Of a stretch of 35,091 nt of DNA, positions 1-8,163 are shown piece after piece. Every line of letters begins with the position of its first letter. Positions within the stretch are counted from its first letter, which is position 1. The translations under genes and the position numbers were made by a program. Source of the stretch: Tissierellia bacterium (GTDB taxonomy: Bacteria > Bacillota > Clostridia > Tissierellales > Tepidimicrobiaceae); assembly GCA_012728365.1 (NCBI GenBank), contig JAAYFE010000221.1, positions 1-35,091 of the forward strand, given 5' to 3'. Below the pieces are notes generated by a model. That model saw only the letters and a list, made by a program, of their open reading frames with translations, did not search any database and was not told the DNA's origin.

Positions 1-1
1 G

Positions 2-112
2 CATGCTGGATACGGACTAGGCTTTGAAAGGGCAATAATGTATTTAACAGGAATGAAAAATATCAGGGATGTTATCCCCTTCCCAAGAACTGTTGGTTCA
101 GCAGAATTTTAA
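2..112 (+). CDS. asnS: Asparaginyl-tRNA synthetase, C-terminal end (5' part outside window)
   Basis: Only the last 36 codons are present. They read [17 protein letters not shown] and end ...[15 protein letters not shown] before TAA. The glycine-rich G-x-G-x-G-x-E-R segment is class II motif 3, whose arginine contacts ATP, and the VIPFPR ending is typical of AsnRS and close relatives. The enzyme charges tRNA-Asn in the cytoplasm. AspRS and LysRS share motif 3, but the GxAEF ending favours AsnRS. The frame is open from the window edge. The leuS promoter and T-box follow the stop within 10 bases. Confidence 0.88.
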   Translation, partial: HAGYGLGFERAIMYLTGMKNIRDVIPFPRTVGSAEF

Positions 113-121
113 TGGAAAATC

Positions 122-150
122 TTGAACAAGTTATACATTTTTGCTATAAT
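122..150 (+). promoter_or_regulatory. Sigma-A-type promoter of the leuS T-box transcript
   Basis: TTGAAC (122-127) and a perfect TATAAT (145-150) are separated by exactly 17 bases. Transcription would start near 157, at the beginning of the T-box leader. The elements are seen directly; use by the housekeeping sigma factor is inferred. Confidence 0.85.
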
Positions 151-156
151 ACAACG

Positions 157-397
157 TAAAATGAGGTAAAACTATGAAGGGAAGTAGTAGGCCTGATATT
201 AGTTTAAGAGAGCTGTTGGTTGGTGCAAAACAGTACTAATTAGGGCTGAACTCGTCCTGGAGTTGTTAAGGCGAAATTTAGTAGCTTTAACCGGTTATAG
301 CCGTTATTATTTTGAGAGGGTAGCTTAAGCTACCAATTAGAGTGGTACCGCGGAATACACCTTTCGTCTCTATTTTTTGACGGAAGGTTTTATTTTT
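157..397 (+). ncRNA. T-box riboswitch leader, leucine-specific
   Basis: The leader carries the usual T-box landmarks. Stem I has AGAGAGCTG near 207 and GGTTGGTGCAAAACAG near 218. The specifier region GAA-CTC-GTCC-TGGAG places CTC (Leu) at 251-253. The T-box AGTGGTACCGCGG lies at 341-353. The UGGU bulge (343-346) is complementary to an ACCA tRNA end, as expected for tRNA-Leu with discriminator A. Uncharged tRNA-Leu should stabilise the antiterminator and allow leuS transcription. A Leu codon in the specifier and leuS downstream agree with each other. Confidence 0.93.
360..397 (+). terminator. T-box intrinsic terminator (attenuator) of leuS
   Basis: CCTTTCGTC (360-368) pairs with GACGGAAGG (379-387) with one G-U pair, followed by a T-rich run (388-397). 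The 5' arm follows the T-box sequence directly, so it competes with the antiterminator, as in classical T-box attenuation. Confidence 0.88.
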
Positions 398-420
398 ATA
401 AAGTTTAAGGAGGAGTAGAT

Positions 421-2832
421 ATGAAAGAGTACAATCCAAGGGAGATAGAAAGAAAATGGCAGAAAATTTGGGAAGAGAAGAGGGTATTTGAAGCCAATGA
501 TGATAAATCTAAGAAAAAATTTTATGCTTTAATAGAGTTCCCATACCCATCAGGGGAAGGCTTGCATGTTGGCCATCCAAGACCCTATACAGCCCTTGAT
601 ATAGTTGCAAGAAAAAGAAGGCTGGAAGGATACAATGTCTTGTTCCCTATTGGGTGGGATGCCTTTGGTTTGCCAACAGAAAACTACGCTATAAAAAATA
701 AAATTCATCCTAAAATAGTAACGGAAAATAATGTGAGAAGATTTAAGGAACAATTAAAATCTATAGGATTTTCCTTTGACTGGTCCAGGGAAATAAATAC
801 AACAGACCCTAATTATTATAAATGGACCCAGTGGATATTTTTAAAGCTATATGAAAAAGGCTTAGCCTATAAAAAAGAGATGCCAATAAATTGGTGTACT
901 TCCTGTAAAGTAGGCTTGGCAAATGAAGAGGTAGTAGGCGGTAAGTGTGAACGCTGCGGAGGGGAAGTTGTTAGGAAGGTAAAAAACCAATGGATGCTTA
1001 AGATTACAGAATATGCGGATAGATTAATTGATGACTTGGAGACTGTTGATTATGCTGAAAAAATTAAAGCACAACAGATAAATTGGATTGGGCGTTCAGA
1101 AGGAATGGAAGTAGAGTTTAAAATAGCAGGTAAAGAAGATCGCTTAAGAGTATTTACAACAAGACCAGATACCCTATATGGTGTAACCTATATGGTAATT
1201 GCTCCAGAACATCCTCTTATTGAAAAATATAAGGATCAAATTCAGAACTATGATGAAATAAATGAATATAGGGAGTTTGTAAGTAAAAAATCTGATTTTG
1301 AAAGAACTGAACTTTCTAAGGAAAAAACTGGAGTAGAAATAAAGGGCTTAAAGGCTATAAATCCTGTGAATGAAAAAGAGATTCCTATTTGGATTTCAGA
1401 TTATGTACTAATGAGTTATGGAACGGGAGCCATCATGGCAGTACCAGGTCATGATAGCAGGGACTGGGAGTTTGCTAAAAAGTTTAACCTACCTATCATA
1501 GAAGTTGTGAAGGGTGGAAATGTTGAAGAAGAAGCCTATACAGATACAGAAGATGGAATATTGGTAAACTCCGAACTAATTAATGGATTAAGGGTAAAGG
1601 ATGCTATAAAGAAAATTAGTGACTGGTTGGAAGAAAAAGGATTGGGTAAGAGGACTATTAACTATAAACTACGTGACTGGGTATTTTCCCGCCAAAGATA
1701 TTGGGGAGAGCCCATACCCATGATCCATTGTGAAAAATGTGGCTGGGTACCAGTACCAGAAGAAGATCTACCTGTAGAGCTGCCAGATGTGGAAAATTAT
1801 GAGCCTACAGATACTGGAGAATCACCCCTGGCCAATATTGCAGAATGGGTGGAAGTAGACTGTCCAAAGTGTGGAGAAAGGGCCAGAAGGGAGACAGATA
1901 CAATGCCTCAATGGGCAGGTTCATCCTGGTATTACCTAAGGTATATGGATCCTCACAATGATAAGGAGCTTGCAAGTAAGGACGCCCTTGAATACTGGTC
2001 TCCTGTAGATTGGTATAATGGTGGAATGGAGCATACCACCTTGCATCTATTGTATTCAAGATTTTGGCATAAGTTCTTATATGATTTAGGCATTGTTCCA
2101 ACTGAGGAACCCTATAAGAAGAGGACTTCCCATGGTATGATTTTAGGAGAAAATAATGAAAAAATGTCAAAATCTAGAGGCAATGTAGTGAACCCTGATG
2201 ATATTGTAAATGAATATGGAGCTGATACTTTAAGAACCTATGAAATGTTTATAGGTGACTTTGAAAAGAGTGTGCCCTGGTCTGAAAATGGTGTTAAGGG
2301 CTGTAGAAGATTTTTAGACAGGGTATGGAGGCTGCAGGATATAGTAGTAGACGGAGATGAACATACTAAAGAATTAGAAAGCAAGATCCATAAAACAATT
2401 AAAAAAGTTAGTGAAGATTACGAATCGTTAAAATACAATACAGCCATTGCTGCCCTAATGGCATTATTAAATGACTTCAATGACCATGGAAAGATAACAA
2501 AGGCTGACTTTAAGACCTATTTAATACTTTTAAATCCTGTAGCCCCTCATATAACAGAAGAGTTATGGCAAATTATGGGCTTTGAAGGCATGTTAAATGA
2601 AAGTACTTGGCCAAAATATGATGAGGCAAAGATAAAAGATGATGTTATAGAAATGCCAGTCCAGGTAAATGGAAAGGTAAGGGGTACAATACTACTAAGT
2701 GTAGAGGATGGCCAGGAGCAGGCTAGAGAAAAAGCTAAAGAAAATCAAAATATTATGAAGCATTTAGAAGGAAAAACTATTGTAAAGGAAATATTTGTAA
2801 AAGGAAAGATATATAATATAGTTGTAAAGTAA
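421..2832 (+). CDS. leuS: Leucyl-tRNA synthetase
   Basis: A class I aminoacyl-tRNA synthetase that charges tRNA-Leu in the cytoplasm. At 803 aa it is the usual bacterial length. The HIGH-type motif is HVGH at residues 49-52 and KMSKS is at 581-585. A Zn-ribbon-like insert (CTSC...CERCGG) lies near residues 160-180, followed by the CP1 editing domain with its TTRPDT segment near 240. A second CxxC pair set lies near 440-485, and the C-terminal anticodon-binding region contains [11 protein letters not shown]. The ATG start follows AAGGAGG (408-414) at good spacing. It is controlled by the leucine T-box directly upstream. A 19-bp hairpin follows the stop. Confidence 0.98.
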   Translation: MKEYNPREIERKWQKIWEEKRVFEANDDKSKKKFYALIEFPYPSGEGLHVGHPRPYTALDIVARKRRLEGYNVLFPIGWDAFGLPTENYAIKNKIHPKIVTENNVRRFKEQLKSIGFSFDWSREINTTDPNYYKWTQWIFLKLYEKGLAYKKEMPINWCTSCKVGLANEEVVGGKCERCGGEVVRKVKNQWMLKITEYADRLIDDLETVDYAEKIKAQQINWIGRSEGMEVEFKIAGKEDRLRVFTTRPDTLYGVTYMVIAPEHPLIEKYKDQIQNYDEINEYREFVSKKSDFERTELSKEKTGVEIKGLKAINPVNEKEIPIWISDYVLMSYGTGAIMAVPGHDSRDWEFAKKFNLPIIEVVKGGNVEEEAYTDTEDGILVNSELINGLRVKDAIKKISDWLEEKGLGKRTINYKLRDWVFSRQRYWGEPIPMIHCEKCGWVPVPEEDLPVELPDVENYEPTDTGESPLANIAEWVEVDCPKCGERARRETDTMPQWAGSSWYYLRYMDPHNDKELASKDALEYWSPVDWYNGGMEHTTLHLLYSRFWHKFLYDLGIVPTEEPYKKRTSHGMILGENNEKMSKSRGNVVNPDDIVNEYGADTLRTYEMFIGDFEKSVPWSENGVKGCRRFLDRVWRLQDIVVDGDEHTKELESKIHKTIKKVSEDYESLKYNTAIAALMALLNDFNDHGKITKADFKTYLILLNPVAPHITEELWQIMGFEGMLNESTWPKYDEAKIKDDVIEMPVQVNGKVRGTILLSVEDGQEQAREKAKENQNIMKHLEGKTIVKEIFVKGKIYNIVVK

Positions 2833-2844
2833 TTTTAAATATGA

Positions 2845-2886
2845 AATAATAGTTTTGCTATAGTTTTCTATAGCAAAACTATTATT
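2845..2886 (+). terminator. Long hairpin between leuS and degV, probable terminator or processing site
   Basis: A perfect 19-bp stem: 2845-2863 pairs with 2868-2886 around a TTTT loop. No real T-run follows, only ATTTAGG, and the degV ribosome site begins about five bases later. It may end leuS transcription, protect the 3' end, or be an RNase target. Confidence 0.6.
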
Positions 2887-2902
2887 ATTTAGGAGGGATT
2901 TT

Positions 2903-3730
2903 GTGAGCAAGATCAAAATAATAACAGATACTACAAGTTATATTGCAAAGGATTTTGCAGAAAAACATAATATATCAGTAGTAAGCCTTAATTATAGCTT
3001 TGATGGTTTAGTAGAAAAAGAAGGCTTTCCTGGAGAATTTGAAAACTTCTTCAACAGGCTTGCCAATTCAAACTTATTTCCAACTACTTCTCAGCCATCA
3101 ACGGGAGAATTTATAGAAGTGTATCAGAAGGCTATTAGTGAAGGGTATGAATCTATAATAGTAATACTTTTGTCTTCTAAACTAAGTGGAACTTACTCCA
3201 ATGCAGTATTGGCTAAAAATATGTTAGGAGATGAAAGGATTACTATTATAGATTCTCAGCAGGTAGCATCTAATTTAAGATTTTTAGTTGAAGATGCATT
3301 AAATATGACACAAAATGGGCATACTAAGGAAGAGATAGTAGCATATATTGAGGAAAAGAAGAAAAAGATGTTTATTTATCTTACAGTTGATACCCTTGAG
3401 TATTTAAAAAGGGGAGGAAGGCTTTCCAGTATACAATCTATAATTGGAGATGCACTAAATATTAAACCTATCATAATGCTTGATGATGGAGAACTAAAAT
3501 TAATAGAAAAGGTAAGGGGAAAGTCAAGAGCCATAACTAGTATGGTTAAAAAAATACCAGAAGATGTAAAAAGAATTAGTATCTGTCATGTATTAAATGA
3601 GGCTGAAGCTGTAAAAATAAAAGAAAGCCTTGAAAAACAGTATAGCTTTGCCCAAATTACCATTGATGAAATTGGTCCTGTAATTGGTTGTCACATAGGG
3701 CCAAAAGCCTTAGGCATATGTTTCTACTAA
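2903..3730 (+). CDS. DegV family protein (fatty-acid-binding)
   Basis: A 275-aa protein of the DegV family. Family members bind a fatty acid and serve as FakB subunits that present it to the FakA kinase, or act as carriers of unknown partner. Family marks are the N-terminal IITDTTSYI, TSQPSTGEF near residue 62, LSSKLSGTYSNA near 90, the IDSQ segment near 115 and the LKRGGRLSS segment near 167. The start is GTG at 2903 behind AGGAGGG; the spacing supports it. No fakA gene is in the window. The gene stands alone between two long hairpins, so it is probably expressed by itself or by read-through from leuS. I cannot tell FakB from other DegV paralogues. Confidence 0.9.
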   Translation: MSKIKIITDTTSYIAKDFAEKHNISVVSLNYSFDGLVEKEGFPGEFENFFNRLANSNLFPTTSQPSTGEFIEVYQKAISEGYESIIVILLSSKLSGTYSNAVLAKNMLGDERITIIDSQQVASNLRFLVEDALNMTQNGHTKEEIVAYIEEKKKKMFIYLTVDTLEYLKRGGRLSSIQSIIGDALNIKPIIMLDDGELKLIEKVRGKSRAITSMVKKIPEDVKRISICHVLNEAEAVKIKESLEKQYSFAQITIDEIGPVIGCHIGPKALGICFY

Positions 3731-3752
3731 TTTATTGCTGTTATAATTACAG

Positions 3753-3794
3753 GTGTGTTATAATAATAACTAACTAGTTATTATTATAACACAC
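3753..3794 (+). terminator. Long hairpin after degV, probable terminator or processing site
   Basis: A perfect 19-bp stem: 3753-3771 pairs with 3776-3794 around an AACT loop. The following TTAAGTTTATTATTTTTTT is T-rich but begins several bases from the stem. It precedes the ribosome site of the next gene. Confidence 0.6.
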
Positions 3795-3825
3795 TTAAGT
3801 TTATTATTTTTTTGGAGGTGTGCTC

Positions 3826-4782
3826 ATGAAAAAAATATTAGTAACAGGAGCTTTAGGACAAATTGGCTCTGAATTAACTATGTTATTGAGAAAAGAATAT
3901 GGTGTCCATAATGTTATTGCTACCAGTAGAAGGATCAAAGAGGGTCATGAGGAATTAATAGAATCTGGCATTTTTGAAATATTGGATGTAACTGATGGAA
4001 AAAGTTTGGCTGAACTAGTTAAAAAGTATAAAGTTAATACTATAATTCATTTGGCAGCTATCCTATCTGCCGTTGGAGAAAAAAATCCTCAAAGAGCATG
4101 GGATATTAATATGAATGGACTTTACAATGTTTTAGAAGTCGCAAGGGAAGAAAATTGTTCAGTATTTACACCTAGTTCAATAGCCGTTTTTGGAGATTCT
4201 ACTCCAAAGGATAATACACCTCAAGATACTATCCAAAGACCTAATACCATATATGGAGTAACAAAGGTAGCGGGAGAACTTTTATGCGACTACTACTACC
4301 ATAAATATGGTGTAGATACTAGAGGGGTACGCTTTCCAGGATTGATTTCATATGAAACCTTACCTGGAGGAGGAACTACAGACTATGCAGTCCATATATA
4401 CTATGACGCCTTAAAGCACAAAAAATATACTTCCTTTATAGCCAAGGGCACTAAGATGGATATGATGTATATGCCAGATGCCCTTAAAGCAATTGTGCAG
4501 CTGATGGAAGCAGACCCATCAAAATTAATCCATAGAAATGCCTTTAATGTGACAGCCATGAGCTTTGATCCAGAAGAAATTGCAGCCTCCATTAGAAAAC
4601 ATATTCCTGAATTTGAACTGGATTATGATGTGGATCCAGTAAGGCAAGCCATTGCAGAATCATGGCCAAATTCCCTTGATGATACTGCAGCTAGAGAAGA
4701 ATGGGGCTGGAATCCAGACTATGATTTAGATGCTATGACTAAGGATATGCTGGAGAAGCTAAGGGTTAAACTGGGATTATAA
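3826..4782 (+). CDS. L-threonine 3-dehydrogenase, SDR type
   Basis: A 318-aa extended short-chain dehydrogenase with an N-terminal Rossmann motif (VTGALGQIGSE, residues about 6-16). The catalytic pair is YGVTK, with an upstream SSIAVFG serine. LPGGGTTDYAV and the late AESWPNSLDD and AREEWGWNP segments are typical of the epimerase-like threonine dehydrogenase found in animals and some bacteria. It would oxidise threonine to 2-amino-3-ketobutyrate with NAD+. The start is ATG 3826, because GGAGGTG (3814-3820) sits five bases before it; the in-frame GTG at 3820 overlaps that site. A partner gene for 2-amino-3-ketobutyrate CoA ligase (kbl) is not adjacent. A general UDP-sugar epimerase is a less likely reading. 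Confidence 0.88.
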   Translation: MKKILVTGALGQIGSELTMLLRKEYGVHNVIATSRRIKEGHEELIESGIFEILDVTDGKSLAELVKKYKVNTIIHLAAILSAVGEKNPQRAWDINMNGLYNVLEVAREENCSVFTPSSIAVFGDSTPKDNTPQDTIQRPNTIYGVTKVAGELLCDYYYHKYGVDTRGVRFPGLISYETLPGGGTTDYAVHIYYDALKHKKYTSFIAKGTKMDMMYMPDALKAIVQLMEADPSKLIHRNAFNVTAMSFDPEEIAASIRKHIPEFELDYDVDPVRQAIAESWPNSLDDTAAREEWGWNPDYDLDAMTKDMLEKLRVKLGL

Positions 4783-4806
4783 AATAGAGGTTTCTTTTCA
4801 TAGGAT

Positions 4807-4856
4807 ACTTCCAAGTAGATATTCTATTTAAAATATCTACTTGGAAGTTTTTATTT
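4807..4856 (+). terminator. Intrinsic terminator after threonine dehydrogenase gene
   Basis: ACTTCCAAGTAGATATT (4807-4823) pairs perfectly with 4832-4848, a 17-bp stem with an 8-base loop, followed by TTTTTATTT. This is a textbook Rho-independent terminator. Confidence 0.92.
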
Positions 4857-4874
4857 AATTATCATTAACTAATT

Positions 4875-4902
4875 ATTATTCCTAACCCCTATACATATAA
4901 TA
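4875..4902 (+). promoter_or_regulatory. Candidate sporulation-type promoter of the nucleotidyltransferase gene
   Basis: CATATAATA (4894-4902) fits the CATAnnnTA -10 form used by mother-cell sigma-E/K factors and also contains TATAAT. An AT-rich ATTATT lies 13 bases upstream. No TTGACA-like -35 is visible at normal spacing. The AT-rich background makes chance matches likely. Confidence 0.35.
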
Positions 4903-4943
4903 GTTTTATCTAGTGGAATTAAATTGTAAAAGGGGGCAATAGA

Positions 4944-6005
4944 TTGAAGGCACTTATATTTTGTGGAAGTGGAGATAAAAATCTTATTCCTATTACCTAT
5001 ACAATTCCTAAAGAGTTAATTCCAATAGGAAACAAGCCACTAGTAGTTTATACTATAGAGCTATTGTTAAAGTCAGGTATAAATGAATTAGCAATTGTGG
5101 TAAATGCATTTAATAGGCCTTTATTTGAAAGGGTCCTTAAATATTATTTAAAAAAGGATTTTCATTATTTAATAGAGAAAGAACCAAAGGGAATAGTACA
5201 TACCTTGCTACTGGCGGAAGAATTTATTAAGGGAGATAAGTTTATCATGCTTTTAGGGGACAATTTTTTTGATTTTGATCTGAAAAGTTTCATAAGAAAT
5301 TTTGAAGGAGAAGAAATGACTTGCAAAATTTTATTGAAGGAAGTAGAAGAACCTGAAAAATTTTCAGTAGCCTATATAGGAAATGGAAGGATCATAGATC
5401 TAGAAGAAAGGCCCAAAATGGCCTTTAGCAACTTAGCTATTGCAGGTCTGTATGCCTTTAATAAAAATATATTTGAAGCCTGTAAGGCTATAAAGGATTT
5501 TAATATGGGCCAATACCAAATTGCCAATGTAGTAAAGTGGCTGATGGGAAATGGATATAAGGTTGGCTATGAAAAGTTAAAGGGTAGGTGGAGGAATATA
5601 GATAGCCCCTCAGAGCTAATAGAGCAAAATATTGATATATTATCTTCCCTGGAGAGAAATATAGCAGGTGAAGTGATTGACTCTAAAGTGTCTGGCAAAA
5701 TAATACTCATGGAGGGATCAACAATTTATAATAGTATAATTAGGGGTCCTATAGTTATTGGACAGAATACCACTATAAAAAATTCCTATATAGGCCCCTA
5801 TACTTCAATAGGTAATGGAGTTACTATAGACAAATCTAATATAGAAAATTCCATTATACTAGATAGATGTAATATATGGGGAGTAGAGGACCCCATTGAT
5901 TCTTCAGTTATTGGAGAAGGTTCTACAATTATGGGTACTAGAAGTATGAGGAAAAGCCATAAAATAATAGTAGGAAGAAACAGCAAGGTATATTTAGGAG
6001 TATAA
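4944..6005 (+). CDS. Sugar-1-phosphate nucleotidyltransferase-like protein (RmlA/SpsI-like with hexapeptide-repeat tail)
   Basis: A 353-aa protein. The first ~235 residues resemble glucose-1-phosphate thymidylyltransferases: PKELIPIGNKPLV near residue 22, LLGDNFFDFDL with the metal-binding Asp near 100, LEERPK, and RWRNIDSPSELIEQN near 215. The tail from about 245 is rich in isoleucine at hexapeptide spacing (IRGPIVIGQNTTIKNSYIG), predicting a left-handed beta-helix. The usual GGxGTRLxPLT loop reads CGSGDKNLIPIT, so Thr-Arg is Asp-Lys. It may use another nucleotide or be weakly active. The start is TTG 4944 behind AAGGGGGC. It heads the spore-surface-like block, so an activated sugar for the spore coat is a plausible role, by inference only. 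Confidence 0.75.
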   Translation: MKALIFCGSGDKNLIPITYTIPKELIPIGNKPLVVYTIELLLKSGINELAIVVNAFNRPLFERVLKYYLKKDFHYLIEKEPKGIVHTLLLAEEFIKGDKFIMLLGDNFFDFDLKSFIRNFEGEEMTCKILLKEVEEPEKFSVAYIGNGRIIDLEERPKMAFSNLAIAGLYAFNKNIFEACKAIKDFNMGQYQIANVVKWLMGNGYKVGYEKLKGRWRNIDSPSELIEQNIDILSSLERNIAGEVIDSKVSGKIILMEGSTIYNSIIRGPIVIGQNTTIKNSYIGPYTSIGNGVTIDKSNIENSIILDRCNIWGVEDPIDSSVIGEGSTIMGTRSMRKSHKIIVGRNSKVYLGV

Positions 6006-6097
6006 TTAATAAACTTTTAGTACTGGCATAGAACATCATCCTAGTCCAATAAATTTGTAAATTTAAACTTAAAAAAGTAACCAAAACTATAGTTTAT

Positions 6098-6128
6098 CAA
6101 TATAATGATAATGCAAAGACATATATAT
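6098..6128 (+). promoter_or_regulatory. Candidate sigma-E/K-type promoter of the DUF4489-like gene
   Basis: CATATATAT (6120-6128) resembles a mother-cell -10, with CAATATA (6098-6104) 15 bases upstream as a possible -35. The ribosome site AGGAGGGAG follows near 6138. TATAAT at 6101-6106 has no good -35. Tentative. Confidence 0.35.
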
Positions 6129-6153
6129 ATTTTTATAGGAGGGAGATGTTTAT

Positions 6154-6690
6154 ATGCCAGTATATTATCAGCCAGGCTATAAGCCAGGTAAGTGTGGAAA
6201 ACATGATTCTGATTGTCATTCACCGATAGATTGCAAGCCTCAATATATTTTAGCCAGATGCAATAACCTAACTGGCGTTAGTGGTTTAGGCGTTGTTGCT
6301 GTTGGTGAAGTTGTTACTCCAAGAACCTTAGGAAACCTAAGCTTATCAGGCTTACACTGCTTCAAGAGACCAGTTGTGAAACTTGACCTTACAGCTGTAA
6401 TTACAGTAAGTGCTGCCCTTGCTCTAGATACAACTATAACATTTAGAATATTTAAGCGCTGTGGAAATGGTGAAGAAACTGAAATTCAATCCTTTGATGT
6501 AAATCCAGGAATAGCCCTTGCAGCTGGAGCATCAATACCAGTAGCCTTCAGCATATGTGACCATAATGAATGCTACGAAAAACACTGCGTATACAGGGTT
6601 ACAGTAGAGGCCACTGCTGCAGTAGCCTTAGCAGCTGCAATAAATGTTAACCAAGGAGCACTATCAGCCCTAGTTTATGACCTTTGCTAG
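6154..6690 (+). CDS. DUF4489-like protein, probable spore-surface protein
   Basis: A 178-aa protein. Residues 1-40 hold several Cys and Pro/Lys/Gly (GYKPGKCGKHDSDCHS, DCKP). The rest looks like a beta-sandwich rich in Val, Ala, Thr and Ile, including RPVVKLDLTAVITVSA, TITFRIFKRCGNGEE, VAFSICDHNECYEKHC and a final ALSALVYDLC. The VKLD...FRIFKxCxNG...FxxCDxxxC pattern matches what I recall of DUF4489, a clostridial family of unknown function. There is no signal peptide, which suits a spore-coat rather than a secreted protein. ATG follows AGGAGGGAG at normal spacing. Neighbours and the CATA-type promoter suggest mother-cell expression. The function is unknown. Confidence 0.65.
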   Translation: MPVYYQPGYKPGKCGKHDSDCHSPIDCKPQYILARCNNLTGVSGLGVVAVGEVVTPRTLGNLSLSGLHCFKRPVVKLDLTAVITVSAALALDTTITFRIFKRCGNGEETEIQSFDVNPGIALAAGASIPVAFSICDHNECYEKHCVYRVTVEATAAVALAAAINVNQGALSALVYDLC

Positions 6691-6770
6691 TTAAATATTT
6701 GTAGTATAAATATTATAATGTTTTTCCAATATTCCCATTATTAATCAAGATAGTTTAATTTAACATTTAC

Positions 6771-6822
6771 AAATTCTCCTTTCTAGGAACTCACAATGAA
6801 ATTTAACTAGAAAGGAGAATTT
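6771..6822. terminator. Bidirectional terminator hairpin between convergent genes
   Basis: AAATTCTCCTTTCTAG (6771-6786) pairs perfectly with CTAGAAAGGAGAATTT (6807-6822), a 16-bp stem with a 20-base loop. It lies between the + gene ending at 6690 and the - gene ending at 6828. T-runs on both sides are weak (TTCTTG on +). Confidence 0.65.
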
Positions 6823-6827
6823 CTTGT

Positions 6828-8066
6828 TTACCACCTAATATTAAAGAATCCTTTCCTATTAAGAGCCTTTTCTTCAATATCTTGTAATTTATCCTTGATC
6901 AAATTCATGTCCTCTTTTATAGCATTTAACTGCTTTTGCATATCAAGTAAAGTATTTTTTAAATTTTCTGTTTCCTTTTCTTCCTCATTTGAGTCAGATT
7001 CTACACCTGGTATGACAGCATTTTCGTCTAATAAATCCCCATGAAAGTTATCAAAGTAAAAGTAGATATTGTCATTATGAATATTTCCATAATAATGATT
7101 TATCTTATTTTCAAACCTTTTTAATGGATGATTATAATATTTAATCAAATAAACTGGGTCCTCCTCTATAGGCCTTTTATTATCTAAGACCCAGGTGATT
7201 CCATAATCCTGGGAAACTAAATTATAAATTTCTTCCTGAGAAATACATATTATGTTTAATTTATTGTACTTTTCAACCATGAGGGCAGGATAATTATAAC
7301 CTAAAATTTTTGGTAGATTTATTTCCTTCCATTGAAATTTACTATCTCCAATGGAAGAATAGCGCTTATAATTAAGTAAATAATCCCTGTTGTTTGAACT
7401 GTACCACAAAATGTGTATATTGTTATGGGAGTCTACAAATAGATATGGGAGTACATTATTAGATAAGGATGATGAAATTTTAGTGGGAGAAGTAGTCCAT
7501 CTTTTTGTAAAAGTATTATAAAATAAATAGTAAATATTATAGCTATTATACTCTTTGCTACTATAAACCAGGTGTATATTTCCAAACTCATCCCTATCGA
7601 TATAAAAAGGATCCATAGACTTTTCTGAATAGATATTAGCTACTATATGTTTTTGCCATTTGTTTTTGTGTTTTATAATATGTTCAATAGACAACAGATT
7701 TAAGTTTATTAAATTTGCACAGGAGTATAAGATGTTGATTACATTGTTGTGTACATAGAGGGTTAAATATTTGTAAGTATTAGACTGGATATCAAATTTT
7801 CCTATTATTTTTTTTTGCCAATTACCATCTGTATATATACAATATACCAGCTCACCCTTCTTATGTATATATAGTAGATGTAATTTGCTATTTTCATCAA
7901 GCGCAGCTGAAAAGTCTAATACATCCTTATCTATTATTGTTGTGCTATTGTCTACACCTACTTTATCAAATATTAAGTTTTTATTATCATCTTTGAAGAA
8001 TACAAAGCTTTGGTTAAAGGAATCTTTTATAAAAATACCTTCTCTTATCCCAAAATTTTTTATCAT
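6828..8066 (-). CDS. Beta-propeller-like (BNR/sialidase-like repeat) protein with C-terminal coiled coil
   Basis: A 412-aa protein with no signal peptide. From residue ~40 to ~330 it holds irregular repeats with recurring pieces such as LHLLYIHKKGELVYC, DEFGNIHLVYSS and DSHNNIHILWYSS, each followed by a short W or Y strand. That is the pattern of a BNR-type beta-propeller. Residues ~345-365 are acidic (SDSNEEEKETEN), and 365-402 form a predicted heptad coiled coil (LLDMQKQLNAIKEDMNLIKD) likely to oligomerise. No catalytic sialidase residues are evident. The ATG at 8066 follows GGGAGGA on the minus strand. It is divergent from the coat-like gene at 8164 and convergent with the DUF4489-like gene. 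A spore-surface role is inferred; I do not recognise a named family. Confidence 0.72.
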   Translation of the reverse strand: MIKNFGIREGIFIKDSFNQSFVFFKDDNKNLIFDKVGVDNSTTIIDKDVLDFSAALDENSKLHLLYIHKKGELVYCIYTDGNWQKKIIGKFDIQSNTYKYLTLYVHNNVINILYSCANLINLNLLSIEHIIKHKNKWQKHIVANIYSEKSMDPFYIDRDEFGNIHLVYSSKEYNSYNIYYLFYNTFTKRWTTSPTKISSSLSNNVLPYLFVDSHNNIHILWYSSNNRDYLLNYKRYSSIGDSKFQWKEINLPKILGYNYPALMVEKYNKLNIICISQEEIYNLVSQDYGITWVLDNKRPIEEDPVYLIKYYNHPLKRFENKINHYYGNIHNDNIYFYFDNFHGDLLDENAVIPGVESDSNEEEKETENLKNTLLDMQKQLNAIKEDMNLIKDKLQDIEEKALNRKGFFNIRW

Positions 8067-8096
8067 TTATATCCTCCCTATTCTTAAAGAAATATC

Positions 8097-8123
8097 ACAA
8101 ATCTTCACCTATTTCATAATATG
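8097..8123. promoter_or_regulatory. Candidate divergent sporulation promoter
   Basis: The near-palindrome TTTCATAATATGAAA spans 8112-8126. On + it offers CATAATATG (8115-8123) with AC at 8097-8098, 16 bases upstream, the sigma-K AC-N16-CATA arrangement. On - the same bases read CATATTATG, close to a sigma-E -10. Both ribosome sites lie at sensible distances (8149 on +, about 8071-8077 on -). Confidence 0.4.
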
Positions 8124-8163
8124 AAAGTAGATATGATTTTATTAAATAAAAGGAGTGAAAAAT

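Noticed and set aside
1805-2170. Long minus-strand open frame inside leuS.
   Set aside because: It is opposite a certain gene, and no ribosome site or recognisable protein is seen; the same holds for similar frames opposite rnj, pilB, pilC and alaS.
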